DNA of 40,282 bases, from positions 1-40,282 of the forward strand of contig CAICTM010000993.1 in assembly GCA_903772945.1 (NCBI GenBank), given 5' to 3'. Positions 9,151-19,154 of this stretch are shown here, piece after piece (the stretch's first letter is position 1; each line of letters opens with the position of its first letter). The notes below the pieces were generated by a model that worked only from the letters and a program-made list of their open reading frames with translations, was not told the DNA's origin and ran no database searches. A program made the translations under genes and the position numbers. This DNA comes from Seminavis robusta (taxonomy: Eukaryota > Bacillariophyta > Bacillariophyceae > Naviculales > Naviculaceae).

Positions 9151-12060
9151 ATGGATCGAGAAGAACAAGAAGACGCTAGCAGAAATGCCGACAATGGCAA
9201 TAGTGAGCGACCAACAAGACGAGACGCTCGACGTCGAGGCCCCCGAGTTCCACGCTATACGGGACCCCGTCCTGGTACCAATAATTCGAATTCACCTAAT
9301 AGGAGTCTAAGTCCGCAACAACAGACACAGGAGGAACATCAGCAGGAGCAGCAGCAGCAACAACAACAAGAATCGGTAGCACCACTGCCACAGCCAACAA
9401 CACGAGCCGAAAGAGAACAAGAGAAAGCCAGTGCTACCTCTTCCTCCATTAATGCGAGAGATCAGCGTCAACGAAGCCAACGTATACCCGAAAATGTTCC
9501 GAGAGATACCCCAAGAGATACCCCTGATACCCCTGCACCTAATGGTAGTGAAGAGGGTAGCAGGTCATTATCTACCGGTAACAGTGACCTTCCCCAACCA
9601 CCACCACAACCAAGTCGTCGTCGATCCAGTGCTAGTACTAGTACTGATACCCCTACGCCTAATGCTAATGGCTCAGGGACCACAGCTGAAGGATCTAGAC
9701 GACGAACTTCAAACAAGCCCAGAAGAGCCACAATGGAACCACCCATGACAACAACAACCAGCAATCACAGCTTGGGCGGATCGGGTAGCATGCCCTTTGA
9801 CATTAGTGATCATTCCACATCCTCCAGGAGGCACCCTCCACCGTCACCACGATCTCCCTTTCGTGCCACGGCTCCTGCCGGTGGCGGTATTTTCACCATT
9901 GATCAAATGATGGAATTGGGATTCGATGCCCCCGCTCCCTTACCACTTCCGGCGGCACGACCTCCACCACCACCTGCTGTGCCCGGAGCGTTTCGAGGAG
10001 CCGGCCCAGGCGTCGATCAACAACCCGAACCCATACGCCCACTCTACAAGGGAGGAATCCATGTGTTGGGGCGAGAGAGTACCAATACTAATAAGCGCGA
10101 CGATAGTGACCATAGTCATGGCATGGGCATGTCACGACGAGAATCATCCCTCTATTTCGATAATGAACCCCGCCGACCACCCCCGAGACCCTCGTTTCCA
10201 CGACGACAGACCGAACCGCACATGACACAACGACAACGAGACGAACAACAAGAATGCCCGCCACTGCAAACTTCTAGAACAAGCACAACAAGAACCGCAA
10301 TAGAACCACCCGATGTGGAAGAAGCACGGCCGGCACAACGGCCTACACCCATCCTTCCAGATACGAGTACGCCCGTCCTGGTTCCCAGCATTCGCGATGT
10401 CTTTGTGGATCATCAGGAACATCATGAGCAGGCACCACACGACAACAACAATCACGCCAACCCGGACAAGAGTGACAATACCAAATCAGTCTGGATCATT
10501 TCGGCCGTAGTTTGTGTCATTTTGGTGATTGTCATTGGCGTTGCGGCAGGGGTTTCATCCAACAACCATAACGATGATGGCAGTTCCAGCAACGCAACCG
10601 ATGCTTCCTCTGGATTTTATGCTGTTTCTCTCGACCAAATGTTTCCACTAGACTCAACATCACTCCCCAACCACACACGACAAGCCATTCTATCTGAAAA
10701 CGAACAATCCCCTCAGGTTCAGGCGTTTCAGTGGCTGTCCCAAGATGAAAACTGGGACAAGTACGGCATGCCCCAACGACAGCAACGATTTGCATTGGCC
10801 ACCTTGTACTATGCCACGGGAGGACCCAAATGGTTTGATCATGTGCTTGACGACAACAACAACAAACCAAGCCCTTGGCTGGATTACTCCACCCACGAAT
10901 GTTCCTGGTACGATTTGCCCAACTTTCATGGTCGACAAAAATGTTTCAATTACACCACTGCCACTGCAGCAGACACAATGGCCAACCCGTGGGATGCTCA
11001 TTTCGACTATCAGTCCATATTGTTGAGTGCCGACCCAAGGCTCATTACAACTAACAACAATCGTGTACGAGCAAGGGCTCGAGGGACTCTTGTTCCAGAA
11101 CTGGCACTCTTGACCAATCTACAAGAGTTAGACATGGATTATCAAAACTTGAAAGGGACCATTCCGAATGAGTTGACGCAGCTCTCCAATACACTCCAGT
11201 TCATATACTTCACCAAGTGCTTCTTTACGGGGACGATTCCGGCAGACTTATTTGTTTCCTCGCGGTCCTTGTTTCTCAGTCACAATTATCGCCTGAACGC
11301 ATCCATTCCGACAACCATTGGCAATCCATCGTCGCGCATGTCGCATTTGCTCTTGACCGAAGCGAATCTACAGGGAACGATTCCTTCAGAAATTGGGTTG
11401 GCCACAGGGCTGCAGGAACTCTTGTTGAATGGCAATGATTTGCAGGGAACGATTCCGAGTGAAGTAGGGCGGCTGTCCAGACTCAAAGTGCTGGACTTTA
11501 CCGATAACGAGCTCTCGGGCACGATACCTTCGGAGATTGGACAAGCAAGGCAACTGCAAGACCTCAAGTTGGGGGCCAACTTTGACATGGCCGGAACTCT
11601 GCCGACAAGCCTTGCCCTCCTCTCCGATCTTCGAGTTCTGGACGTCTACAAGAACTCCATCGAAGGATCTCTACAGCCAGAACTCTTCTTTGCGACAAAC
11701 ACAAAAAACGACAACAATAGCACTACGACTACATCCACAGCAATGGCTGCCTCTTGGCCCAGACTGCATACATTGATGTTGACTGAGAATGGGCTCTCCG
11801 GTCCTCTTCCTTCGGAGATTGGCCTTCTAGGTGGATCCTTGACTGATCTTTTTTTGGCCAGGAATAGGTTTGACTCACAGCTGCCTACAGAGCTTGGATT
11901 GCTGTCGGGCTTGGTGTGCTTGAGCATTGCACAAAACCACTTTTCTGGCCAATTCCCCCCTGTAGCAATGGGTGCTGGTTTGATTACGGATGTCGATGCT
12001 GACCTGTCATCTTCATCAGAATTGCGTGTGAGCTTTGATGAACATTGCGGGCCACATTAA
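9151..12060 (+). CDS. LRR transmembrane protein, cytosolic N-terminus (paralogue 2)
   Basis: Protein of 969 residues starting at ATG 9151 (MDREEQEDA). An in-frame TTG six bases earlier is not a plausible start. It is a tandem paralogue of the gene at 4109 with the same layout. A long charged, Pro/Ser/Gln-rich cytosolic region (1-440) is followed by one membrane helix (about 446-468, WIISAVVCVILVIVIGVAAGV). A cap region with QQRFALATLYYATGG and STHECSWYD lies at about 505-640. Plant-type LRRs follow (about 640-945), then a short tail. The cytosolic halves differ greatly except for one shared module (FTIDQMM, APAPLP, PGAFR, LYKGG; nt about 9895-10080). The outer halves align almost end to end. 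No kinase is present. A receptor or adhesion role is inferred. Gln and Asn runs (nt 9340-9370 and 11700-11730) vary from the paralogue. Confidence 0.88.
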   Translation: MDREEQEDASRNADNGNSERPTRRDARRRGPRVPRYTGPRPGTNNSNSPNRSLSPQQQTQEEHQQEQQQQQQQESVAPLPQPTTRAEREQEKASATSSSINARDQRQRSQRIPENVPRDTPRDTPDTPAPNGSEEGSRSLSTGNSDLPQPPPQPSRRRSSASTSTDTPTPNANGSGTTAEGSRRRTSNKPRRATMEPPMTTTTSNHSLGGSGSMPFDISDHSTSSRRHPPPSPRSPFRATAPAGGGIFTIDQMMELGFDAPAPLPLPAARPPPPPAVPGAFRGAGPGVDQQPEPIRPLYKGGIHVLGRESTNTNKRDDSDHSHGMGMSRRESSLYFDNEPRRPPPRPSFPRRQTEPHMTQRQRDEQQECPPLQTSRTSTTRTAIEPPDVEEARPAQRPTPILPDTSTPVLVPSIRDVFVDHQEHHEQAPHDNNNHANPDKSDNTKSVWIISAVVCVILVIVIGVAAGVSSNNHNDDGSSSNATDASSGFYAVSLDQMFPLDSTSLPNHTRQAILSENEQSPQVQAFQWLSQDENWDKYGMPQRQQRFALATLYYATGGPKWFDHVLDDNNNKPSPWLDYSTHECSWYDLPNFHGRQKCFNYTTATAADTMANPWDAHFDYQSILLSADPRLITTNNNRVRARARGTLVPELALLTNLQELDMDYQNLKGTIPNELTQLSNTLQFIYFTKCFFTGTIPADLFVSSRSLFLSHNYRLNASIPTTIGNPSSRMSHLLLTEANLQGTIPSEIGLATGLQELLLNGNDLQGTIPSEVGRLSRLKVLDFTDNELSGTIPSEIGQARQLQDLKLGANFDMAGTLPTSLALLSDLRVLDVYKNSIEGSLQPELFFATNTKNDNNSTTTTSTAMAASWPRLHTLMLTENGLSGPLPSEIGLLGGSLTDLFLARNRFDSQLPTELGLLSGLVCLSIAQNHFSGQFPPVAMGAGLITDVDADLSSSSELRVSFDEHCGPH

Positions 12061-12427
12061 TAATGAGTCGAGTCATTGCACGAAACGAACGGAGTTCCTT
12101 CGTGATCACGGGCACGTATCGTACGATACGGGTGGGGATAATCGTGTGGGCCGCTTTAGTATTTGTTTAGGATTTCTTCCATGCTCCTATTCGTATTTTT
12201 TTTAAGCTGTAGCAGTAAAAACTCTCAAAGTAGATTCAAAAGTAAATGGGTTGCTTGTTATTTATCGTCAATCATCCAAACAAACAGTGACATCGACTGC
12301 TTCACCGCAGCGCGTTGCTACATGTACATCAAGAAAACCTTTTTCCGCACCTTGCAAGTGTCATCAGGCCGCACACCCAAACAAACCTACTTGGCTGCAG
12401 TAATGCGTTGCGTGTAGTTTATGGATC
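12061..12427. other. Convergent intergenic spacer
   Basis: This stretch lies between the ends of two converging genes. It holds a small inverted repeat near 12115-12130 (cgtatcgtacgatacg). I see no gene. It presumably contains both 3' untranslated regions. Confidence 0.5.
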
Positions 12428-13960
12428 TCAAATCACATGGGCAACCACCAGCATGCTCATGACAACGGGAGCAAAGTTGTGCAAAACAGTAGTGGCAGCA
12501 GAGGCAGGAGCCTCAGTGGCTGCAGCACTACCTTCCTCTGCCGGGGCGGGAGCAGGAGTACCATCGGGAGGAGGACCGTCGCCACCTTCTGGAGGTCCGC
12601 CATCGGGAGGTCCACCATCGGGTGGACCACCATTGGGAGGGCCGCCATCTGAACCACCGGGAGGGCCACCTTCTGGCCGAATGTCTCCACAAGTCCATTC
12701 GTCCAACAGGACTTGTCCGTAATAGCTGTCCGGACCGGCCAAGTAGGGGAAGGCTTCGGTGGCATGATAGTGGTATCCGTAATCACCGTGACTGTGTCCA
12801 TTGTGCTCATCCAAATATTCTCCTCCCTGCGCATAACAATCCGGGTCAAAGTAGTAATCTTCATAGTAGAATCCCGACGTCACGACAAAGACATTGGACG
12901 AGAGTGACGCGACTTCATCCGTCACGGAGGGACCCGGGCTGGATGCGTCCATGGTGCCTTGTGTCGGGTCAGTGTTGTCGACCATGACACAGGTCCGACT
13001 TCCCGTTCCACCACAACCCAATGGATCATCGGGGTTGGAATAGTCTCGCGTTTTCCAACAACTCTGCGCCTTGACACCCGTGTCCTGATAGAGTCCATAG
13101 TTGAGGTTCCCGTCGGGCATCATTCCAATAATGGGTGAATGTCCATTGGTACCATCATCCTGCAGTTCGTCCTGCAAACAGGTGGAATACCCGTGATGAT
13201 GGTATTCTTCTCCGGCCGCATGACCACCACAAACGTCCAAATCAAGGGGCTCGAACTGATTTGCGATATTGCTCCAAACTCGTTCACCGTTGTAGGAGAA
13301 TCCATCGCGCCAATCAAACATGGACACGCCATTGACAAACAATCCAATGATGCCCAATCCAAAGTCACACTGTTCTTCTTCCGTCGTAGCTTCCGGGGTG
13401 GGTGTCAGGGGAAATGGAACGGCCTTGTAGACATCATTGGGACAGACAGGACCCGGTGGCCAGTATCCCAAGTCGCATCCTTGACTGACATAGCCAATAT
13501 CTTGTCCAAAGGAAATGGGTTGTTCATCGGGCATGACACTGGTGGCCCCCGAGGCGAAATCTGTGGCCGCCATGGGACGAGCATTGAGGGTATCCACCAG
13601 AGCTTGCGTGGCCAAGACGGAATAATCGGGGATACCAGACGTGTAGACGGTAAAATAGGTCGGGTTGTCGCCTTCCGGTACGGTGACGGCTTCCACATTG
13701 GTGACGACCTGAGCACCATCATTTTCAATATTGACAGAAGTGGCAGCATCCGTGTTGATCATCCAAATGGTACACTTGGGGTCCGTGGCAATGGAAGATT
13801 CCGAGCAGGGAGTTCCTGTAATGGTATACGGTTCCGCCGAGACAGTATTCGAGGGCATACCTCCCATTTCATCAAAGTCATTATTGTTGCCACCTTCTTC
13901 AGGCTGCCCTTGGGCACTGACCCCCGTTGCCAAAACGGCCAGCGCAGTCAAAAGCTTCAT
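12428..13960 (-). CDS. Secreted YHYH-domain protein, probably GPI-anchored
   Basis: Protein of 510 residues, start ATG at 13960. Residues 1-16 (MKLLTALAVLATGVSA) form a signal peptide. The middle has features of the YHYH family: VNGVSMFDW, a His-rich EYHHHGYSTC, HSPIIGMMPDG, and the signature YGYHYHATEAFPYL near residue 400. Many Cys residues are consistent with disulfides in a secreted protein. A Gly/Pro tract of repeated DGGPP/NGGPP units follows. It leads to an Ala/Thr-rich stretch and a hydrophobic C-terminus (HNFAPVVMSMLVVAHVI), which together look like a GPI-attachment signal. YHYH proteins are of unknown biochemical function and are numerous in diatoms. A cell-surface or wall location is inferred. 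The reading frame is intact in a single exon. Confidence 0.85.
   Translation of the reverse strand: MKLLTALAVLATGVSAQGQPEEGGNNNDFDEMGGMPSNTVSAEPYTITGTPCSESSIATDPKCTIWMINTDAATSVNIENDGAQVVTNVEAVTVPEGDNPTYFTVYTSGIPDYSVLATQALVDTLNARPMAATDFASGATSVMPDEQPISFGQDIGYVSQGCDLGYWPPGPVCPNDVYKAVPFPLTPTPEATTEEEQCDFGLGIIGLFVNGVSMFDWRDGFSYNGERVWSNIANQFEPLDLDVCGGHAAGEEYHHHGYSTCLQDELQDDGTNGHSPIIGMMPDGNLNYGLYQDTGVKAQSCWKTRDYSNPDDPLGCGGTGSRTCVMVDNTDPTQGTMDASSPGPSVTDEVASLSSNVFVVTSGFYYEDYYFDPDCYAQGGEYLDEHNGHSHGDYGYHYHATEAFPYLAGPDSYYGQVLLDEWTCGDIRPEGGPPGGSDGGPPNGGPPDGGPPDGGPPEGGDGPPPDGTPAPAPAEEGSAAATEAPASAATTVLHNFAPVVMSMLVVAHVI
12560..12675 (-). repeat. GGPP-coding tandem repeat in the YHYH gene
   Basis: Short in-frame repeats with a period of about 15 bases encode successive DGGPP/NGGPP units before the C-terminal anchor. 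Such Gly/Pro tracts often act as flexible stalks and vary in length between alleles. Confidence 0.75.
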
Positions 13961-14444
13961 TGTTGTTGGTCCTTCTTTTTCTTTGTCTTCTTGTTGGGCT
14001 TGTAATGAGATGTTCTGATTTTTTCCTATGATTCAGATTTTTATAAGCTTCCTCACTCAAGCTTTCAGAAAAATGGATCTTGCCAAAGAGAATCGATCTA
14101 TTTAATATTTGATATGGTATCTTGTCAAACCAATCAGCCTATGTCGAAGAATATGCACAGAGTGACCTCTCCTGAATGCATGCTCCGTTGATCGTACCAC
14201 CATTGAGCTGGAATCGCTCCTGAATGCTCCCTGGCTATGCATACTTGCTTGGCTTGATGGTTGTTGCCAAGCTGTTCTTTAGCAAGGATCTGGTCCGATC
14301 TGGATCTGCATTCGGGGTTCCCAAAGATCCATTCAAATTGAATCGAATGGTCGAGAATTTCGAAGCAATCGAGATTCGATTCGATTCAATTATTCGGCGG
14401 CAATAGTTCTCAGTTCTCAGTCCAGTTCTTCAAACCACACATGC

Positions 14445-14776
14445 ATTGTAAAGTAGTTTTATATGGGGGGTTTTAGAGTAGGGAAATTATCTACGGAAGC
14501 CAGCCGGGGCCAGGCTTAAGCAAAGAACAGTCGAAATTCAGGACTAGGTTCTGTGGGATCAGGGGCAAGAAATTGAGGACCATTACGGGGGGCAAGGGTT
14601 TGGCTTTGCGGGATCCACGGAGACATAAATGGGTAGCTTTCACAAGGGCAATTGAGATACGGGTCTGCATGAAGAACATCATTTGAGAGTAGGAAAATTG
14701 AGTTTTGGAGGCAGTAGCAGAAGCAAGGCGTTGTAAGAGAGTCTTGGCTTGAGGGGCATGATTGTAAAGTAGTTTT
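14445..14776 (-). mobile_element. Possible decayed element between 16-bp direct repeats
   Basis: Identical 16-base sequences bound this segment. On the minus strand, around 14680-14600, one frame reads MMFFMQTRISIALVKATHLCL and then RGSRKAK. I associate this loosely with open frames inside diatom retroelements, but that is only a memory-level impression. Frames are short and interrupted. It could equally be unrelated DNA. Confidence 0.25.
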
Positions 14777-15979
14777 GCTTTCTACTGTATCCCTGTACAA
14801 CTGTAGACTATGGTGACTAGCTAGCTAGTAGATTGGCTGGTCCAGCTAGAGATAAAGCTTAGATACCGTACGGTCGTACGGTAGGCTAACAAGCTTTAGT
14901 AGAGTCACGCACATAGAGCCTAGCGAGGACGCTGCTGATTACGCCACTGGCTTCCAAGCTCTCATGATCTATGCATACCGCCCGGTATGCTCCAGCCACA
15001 CACCAAACAGAACTTTGTCACCGAGCCAACTTGACAGCAGTAACGGGAAAGGGGGAAGACAACAGTGACAGATGCAACAGCCAACAGCAATGATGGGGGT
15101 AGAGACAGTACTGTACTACAGCCGTAACATCTATATATATGGCATAGCACCGACAGCCTTTTTTAGCAAGCAAAAGAGTAGAGTAGTTAGGTTTAATTCT
15201 CCTCTTACAATACGACAGGTACAATACATCATGTAGTACAAGTAAGTATTGATGAATTGCTTACGGAGCCAATGTCTTATCAATTCTGCCTTTTTGCAAA
15301 AGAAGAAGGGGGAAGTCGGCACGAGGGAGAAAGAGGGGCAAGATAGCCCAAGAGGGCAAGTGCACCATTGGCATCCCAGAAGGAACCAACCAAGTAAAGT
15401 GACAGTCCAGTCGAGTGGCAGTCCATTCAATGATCACTGCCCCGTTGCTACTACCTAGATACCGGTGGTATCGTCAACGCGGCTCTAGCTAGAGGCATGA
15501 AGATACTTAGCACGTTGAATTCATAGACTTGACCTCACACTTGATCTTTTTCAAAGGCGCGCCAGCACCTTTAGAAGATGACATCTGATTGGGCGAAAGA
15601 CGTCGACAAAATTGGCCGACTCTTGGATTTTCTATGCCACCTCCTGTCTCAAGATGGCGCCCATGACCGGACCGGTCTTGGCGTCTTGTCGTCACAAAAA
15701 AGAAACAGGACGATGACACCGTAGTAGTTCTGTCAACAACCACAACTCATTGAAAACCTTGGGGCCCCATCAGTTTGCAACAGTGTAATACCTACTACTA
15801 GTAGAAGGAACTAGCAAGAGAGTATCAGATCAGTGCTGTTCAGACATACATTGTGAGAGCTTGCTATCGAGAGAAGTCAAGACCACCAGGATCAGAAGAA
15901 AAGCTCGAGTTGAGTCAATTACAAGTACGCACAGTGTCAAGCAGCTGGACATCTTACTGACTGACTGAGGAGTTCCTTG

Positions 15980-16025
15980 TTCAGTTCAGTCAAGTTCAGT
16001 TCATTCAAGTTCAGTTGAGTTCAGG
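15980..16025 (+). repeat. Degenerate TTCAGT/CAAGTTCAG simple repeat
   Basis: Short repeats of ttcagt, caagttcagt and ttgagttcag lie about 80 bases before the start codon of the MAN1-like gene, so probably in its 5' leader. No regulatory role can be shown. Confidence 0.6.
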
Positions 16026-16106
16026 CATTCCACAATCCACAGCTTTTTCTTACTCTACTGAGGTTAAAAGCAAGAGAAACAAGCCAAGTCAAGCTAAGTA
16101 GTCAAG

Positions 16107-18068
16107 ATGCCTCCTGTAAAGCGCAAGACGGAAGATGGCGACACTTCGAATCGTCCCAAGAAGATGTCGAAAGAAGAGCGCGCCGCCGCCAAGGAACGCG
16201 CCAAGCAGGCCATGTTGGCGCAACAGGAACAGCAAGCTACTAGTCAGAAAAAGACTGCAGCAGCTTCAGTAGCAGTAGCCGAGTTGCCTCCTCCCAAGAA
16301 CAAAAAGGAACAACTAGCACAAGCTAGAGAAAAAGCTAGATTGGCCATGCAACAGCAGCCACCACCACAAGAACCACCACAACCAAACGATGACAATGAT
16401 ACGGAAGCCACTCCTCGTCGCATCAGTCCCAGACGTGACAACAACAACAACACTACTAGTGCCAGTCAAAAGAAACCTCCCCCCAAAGTCACTACGACTG
16501 TCAAAAAGGCCGCCCCCAAAGTCACCATTTCCTCCGACGCACTACCCGACAAAAAACCAGCAGCAGCCGAGGTCATGCCACTCCCCACGTTGGCACGCAC
16601 GCAATCGACGCCACTCGAATTGGCACTCGAAGAACAAGTTGCTGCCAATGTCCAGGCGGTGCTGCAAGGAAAACCACCACCGTTTACCAGTGCGCCTCCC
16701 GATCATTTACTCAAATTTGCGCCTACCGAGTTGGAAGAAGGATACGATCACAACGAACACAATGCCCGGGATATTGATGAAGAAGAAGATGCCGAAACAC
16801 AGGATACGCCCAAACAGGACTTATTGTTGTCCGAAAGTGTCGCCGATGCTGTCACCAGTGCGGTCATTCATACCCCCGCGACTCCTGTCGTGTCCAATTG
16901 GGTATCGCAACTCTTGTGGACGTTATTTTTACTAGGCGTGGCCAAAATTGTGGTCTACAACCACGCCAGGACGTATCATCGTGCGTTTCACAAGGTCATG
17001 GCCGTACTCCCCGTACCCAATCCCTACCGGACCGTCGATGGAACACCCATTCCGTACATGCCCTGTTTTGACACCAACACGAACAATAATAACGACTCGC
17101 GCGAAATGCGACCGGAATGTATCGCCTACAATGTCAAAACACCCTGTCCGGCCATGGGACAATGCTGGGGTGGGCAATTGCACCAATGCTCTCATTCCAA
17201 CTATTTGCAAGTGGCACAGGATCAAACGTCCTGTATCATGAAACCCGACGTCGCACACGTCTATCATCACGTTTTGGACACGATTGCCTCTTGGGCATTG
17301 GAATATCATTGTCAAAAGGAATTGGATTCTACTAGCAGTGGCAGCGTGGCAAAAGCACCCGTCCCCCACATGGTATCGCCGCTCCGGGGGGAACCCACTC
17401 ATACCCGCAAACAACCCATGTTTCATGTCGCGGAAGTTCTCACTGACAAAGAAGACGACAGTATGGACGTCAATGCTCTTTGGGCACTCCTCGAAGCGGG
17501 AAATCCCGTCGCCGGATATCCTCTCAAACTCAAAGTCTTTGAAAGTTACGATCCCGCCCACGAACAAAATGTCCCTTCGCCGCTCGTCGCGGTCGTGCCA
17601 TCCAAACAATACGTCAACAAATTGTTTCCACTTCGGACCCAGTGTCGATACCGACAAGCCGCACGACAGTATGCGCTCGTTAGTAAAACACCCTGGTTGC
17701 TCACCTTGTGGGTTGGATGCGTCGTTGCGCTCGTGGCATGGATTGCCTTGACGGGATATTATTGGCGGGCAGCCCAGGAACAACAAGAATTACTGGCGAG
17801 TATTGAAGTCGTACGACATTTTGTCATTGAAACACTGCAGACGAGTGAACCGCAAACATGGAAGGGAATGGAATTGAAACGACACGTGCTACTCAAAAGT
17901 GGCATCATTGGTACGAGCGGCCATAGTCAAGCGTTGTTTCACAAACGAATATGGCCTCGTGTCGTGTTTGATATTCGAGGCAATCCCAATATTTACAAAT
18001 CCGTCATTGTCTCCAATGGTGATCTCATTGATATCTGGCAGTGGCAACCACGAGAATTGACCGAGTGA
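16107..18068 (+). CDS. MAN1/Src1-type inner nuclear membrane protein (MSC domain)
   Basis: Protein of 653 residues. The N-terminus is highly charged and basic (KKMSKEERAAAKERAKQ), with Pro/Gln/Lys-rich low complexity up to about 250, as expected for a nucleoplasmic region. Membrane helix 1 lies at about 263-284 (VSQLLWTLFLLGVAKIVVY). The following lumenal part has the Cys pattern of the Man1-Src1p C-terminal domain (PCPAMGQCWGGQLHQCS, ending in ALEYHC; about 340-400). Membrane helix 2 is at about 529-552 (LLTLWVGCVVALVAWIAL). It leads into a C-terminal winged-helix-like part with the characteristic final block VVFDIRGNPN and DIWQWQ. Family members sit in the inner nuclear membrane and tether chromatin or help assemble nuclear pores. 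I see no clear LEM or HeH motif at the N-terminus. The match at the C-terminal half is strong. Confidence 0.85.
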   Translation: MPPVKRKTEDGDTSNRPKKMSKEERAAAKERAKQAMLAQQEQQATSQKKTAAASVAVAELPPPKNKKEQLAQAREKARLAMQQQPPPQEPPQPNDDNDTEATPRRISPRRDNNNNTTSASQKKPPPKVTTTVKKAAPKVTISSDALPDKKPAAAEVMPLPTLARTQSTPLELALEEQVAANVQAVLQGKPPPFTSAPPDHLLKFAPTELEEGYDHNEHNARDIDEEEDAETQDTPKQDLLLSESVADAVTSAVIHTPATPVVSNWVSQLLWTLFLLGVAKIVVYNHARTYHRAFHKVMAVLPVPNPYRTVDGTPIPYMPCFDTNTNNNNDSREMRPECIAYNVKTPCPAMGQCWGGQLHQCSHSNYLQVAQDQTSCIMKPDVAHVYHHVLDTIASWALEYHCQKELDSTSSGSVAKAPVPHMVSPLRGEPTHTRKQPMFHVAEVLTDKEDDSMDVNALWALLEAGNPVAGYPLKLKVFESYDPAHEQNVPSPLVAVVPSKQYVNKLFPLRTQCRYRQAARQYALVSKTPWLLTLWVGCVVALVAWIALTGYYWRAAQEQQELLASIEVVRHFVIETLQTSEPQTWKGMELKRHVLLKSGIIGTSGHSQALFHKRIWPRVVFDIRGNPNIYKSVIVSNGDLIDIWQWQPRELTE

Positions 18069-19154
18069 TTTTATTTATTTTCGCTGGATCGGTGAACGAC
18101 GACTAGAGTAAAACTTGTAGTGCACGCCGATCGAGAGAGAGAGAGAGAGCGAGTACTGAAGATTCTTGGTGGTACGGTAGAAAGGAGAAAGAGTGACGTG
18201 GTGTAACAACGAACAAACAACAATGGGGGGACGAACTGAGTGAATGAAGCGTGATTGTTTTGTGTGTGGTTTGGGAAGATGAGTGAATGAATGAAGTAAA
18301 ATGAAAAACGCTTGCTGTCGTGATTGTGTTTGAGTTCGAGAAAAAATGGCGCAGATCGGAAGACGCCCAATGGTTAGGTAATACTGCATATATATTGATA
18401 TGATACGAAACGAAACGAATAAGATAATAGGAATAATACGTCGTAGTCGTTGGGAGCTCCTGGTTGCGAGAGGTACTCTCTTGTTTCCGCGTCGACCGGG
18501 GAAAGCACAACTGGGCGTACCGGTTACAAATACTGTACAACTCTCGCACCGGCGAAAACGGTGTACGAGCGAATACAACGTCGCACTGAGCGGCGGAAGT
18601 ACACGTGTACGAGAGAGTATCGGCCACAGCTACAGTAGATTCGGAAGGAATCGAATCGAGCATCATATTCCGCAGGGCGGTTCTACTGCTTGCGTCCTTG
18701 TGTCTTCGAGTAAAGCGGTGAAGAGCCACGGCTACGTCTAGCTCCGTTCAGGGCAGCTTTGCAATCACGAACCGTCATTTCCACTCAACTTCGACGTGCA
18801 GCTCGTACGGCACGAAGCCAAGAAAACACAAGGTTCCTTCGATGTCCTTATAACCCGATCGTTGATTTTACCTGCCTATCTATCCGGATACCGTAGTCCT
18901 TCCCATCAATCGTGGCATCGTCCCAATGAGTGGCATTGCTGGCCACGAGATCAGAGAAGAGATTTGACACAGCGGATCCTACGATCATGCTAGAAGTGCC
19001 AGGAACAAGTCTATGTGCTGTCTCTACTACCTAGATACTATTTCGTTTGTTGTTGCTAATTGTCTAGCTAGCTAGTTAGATAGATAGACAGATAGCGCTC
19101 AAAGATGGTTGCTGTCGTGTCGTGTCGTATCGTTCGCGCCAAGCTCTATGCCTT
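18069..19154. other. Convergent intergenic region with GA microsatellite
   Basis: Holds the 3' ends of two converging genes. A (GA)n run lies at 18132-18149. Overlapping minus-strand frames up to 208 codons (18103-18729) show no domain, have Ser/Thr/His-rich composition, and sit where 3' untranslated DNA is expected. I do not call them genes. Confidence 0.45.
18132..18149. repeat. (GA)n microsatellite
   Basis: About nine GA dinucleotides in a row lie just beyond the stop of the MAN1-like gene. Confidence 0.85.

Larger units (their letters stand above)
13961..16106. other. Intergenic region with possible element remnant
   Basis: Positions 13961-14110 presumably hold the promoter of the YHYH gene. 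A 16-base perfect direct repeat (attgtaaagtagtttt) at 14445-14460 and 14761-14776 brackets about 300 bases of unclear origin (listed separately). Near 14867 a palindrome, taccgtacggtcgtacggta, occurs. Positions 15980-16025 are a degenerate TTCAGT/CAAGTTCAG simple repeat in the presumed 5' leader of the next gene. No gene is evident. Confidence 0.45.

Noticed and set aside
13139..14005. Plus-strand frame of 288 codons opposite the YHYH gene
   Set aside because: Mirror of a well-supported coding region on the other strand.
16932..17786. Minus-strand frame of 284 codons opposite the MAN1-like gene
   Set aside because: Antisense to the MSC domain coding sequence, with no domain of its own.
18103..18729. 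Minus-strand frame of 208 codons after the MAN1-like gene
   Set aside because: No domain, biased Ser/Thr/His composition, overlaps a GA microsatellite and the expected 3' untranslated region.
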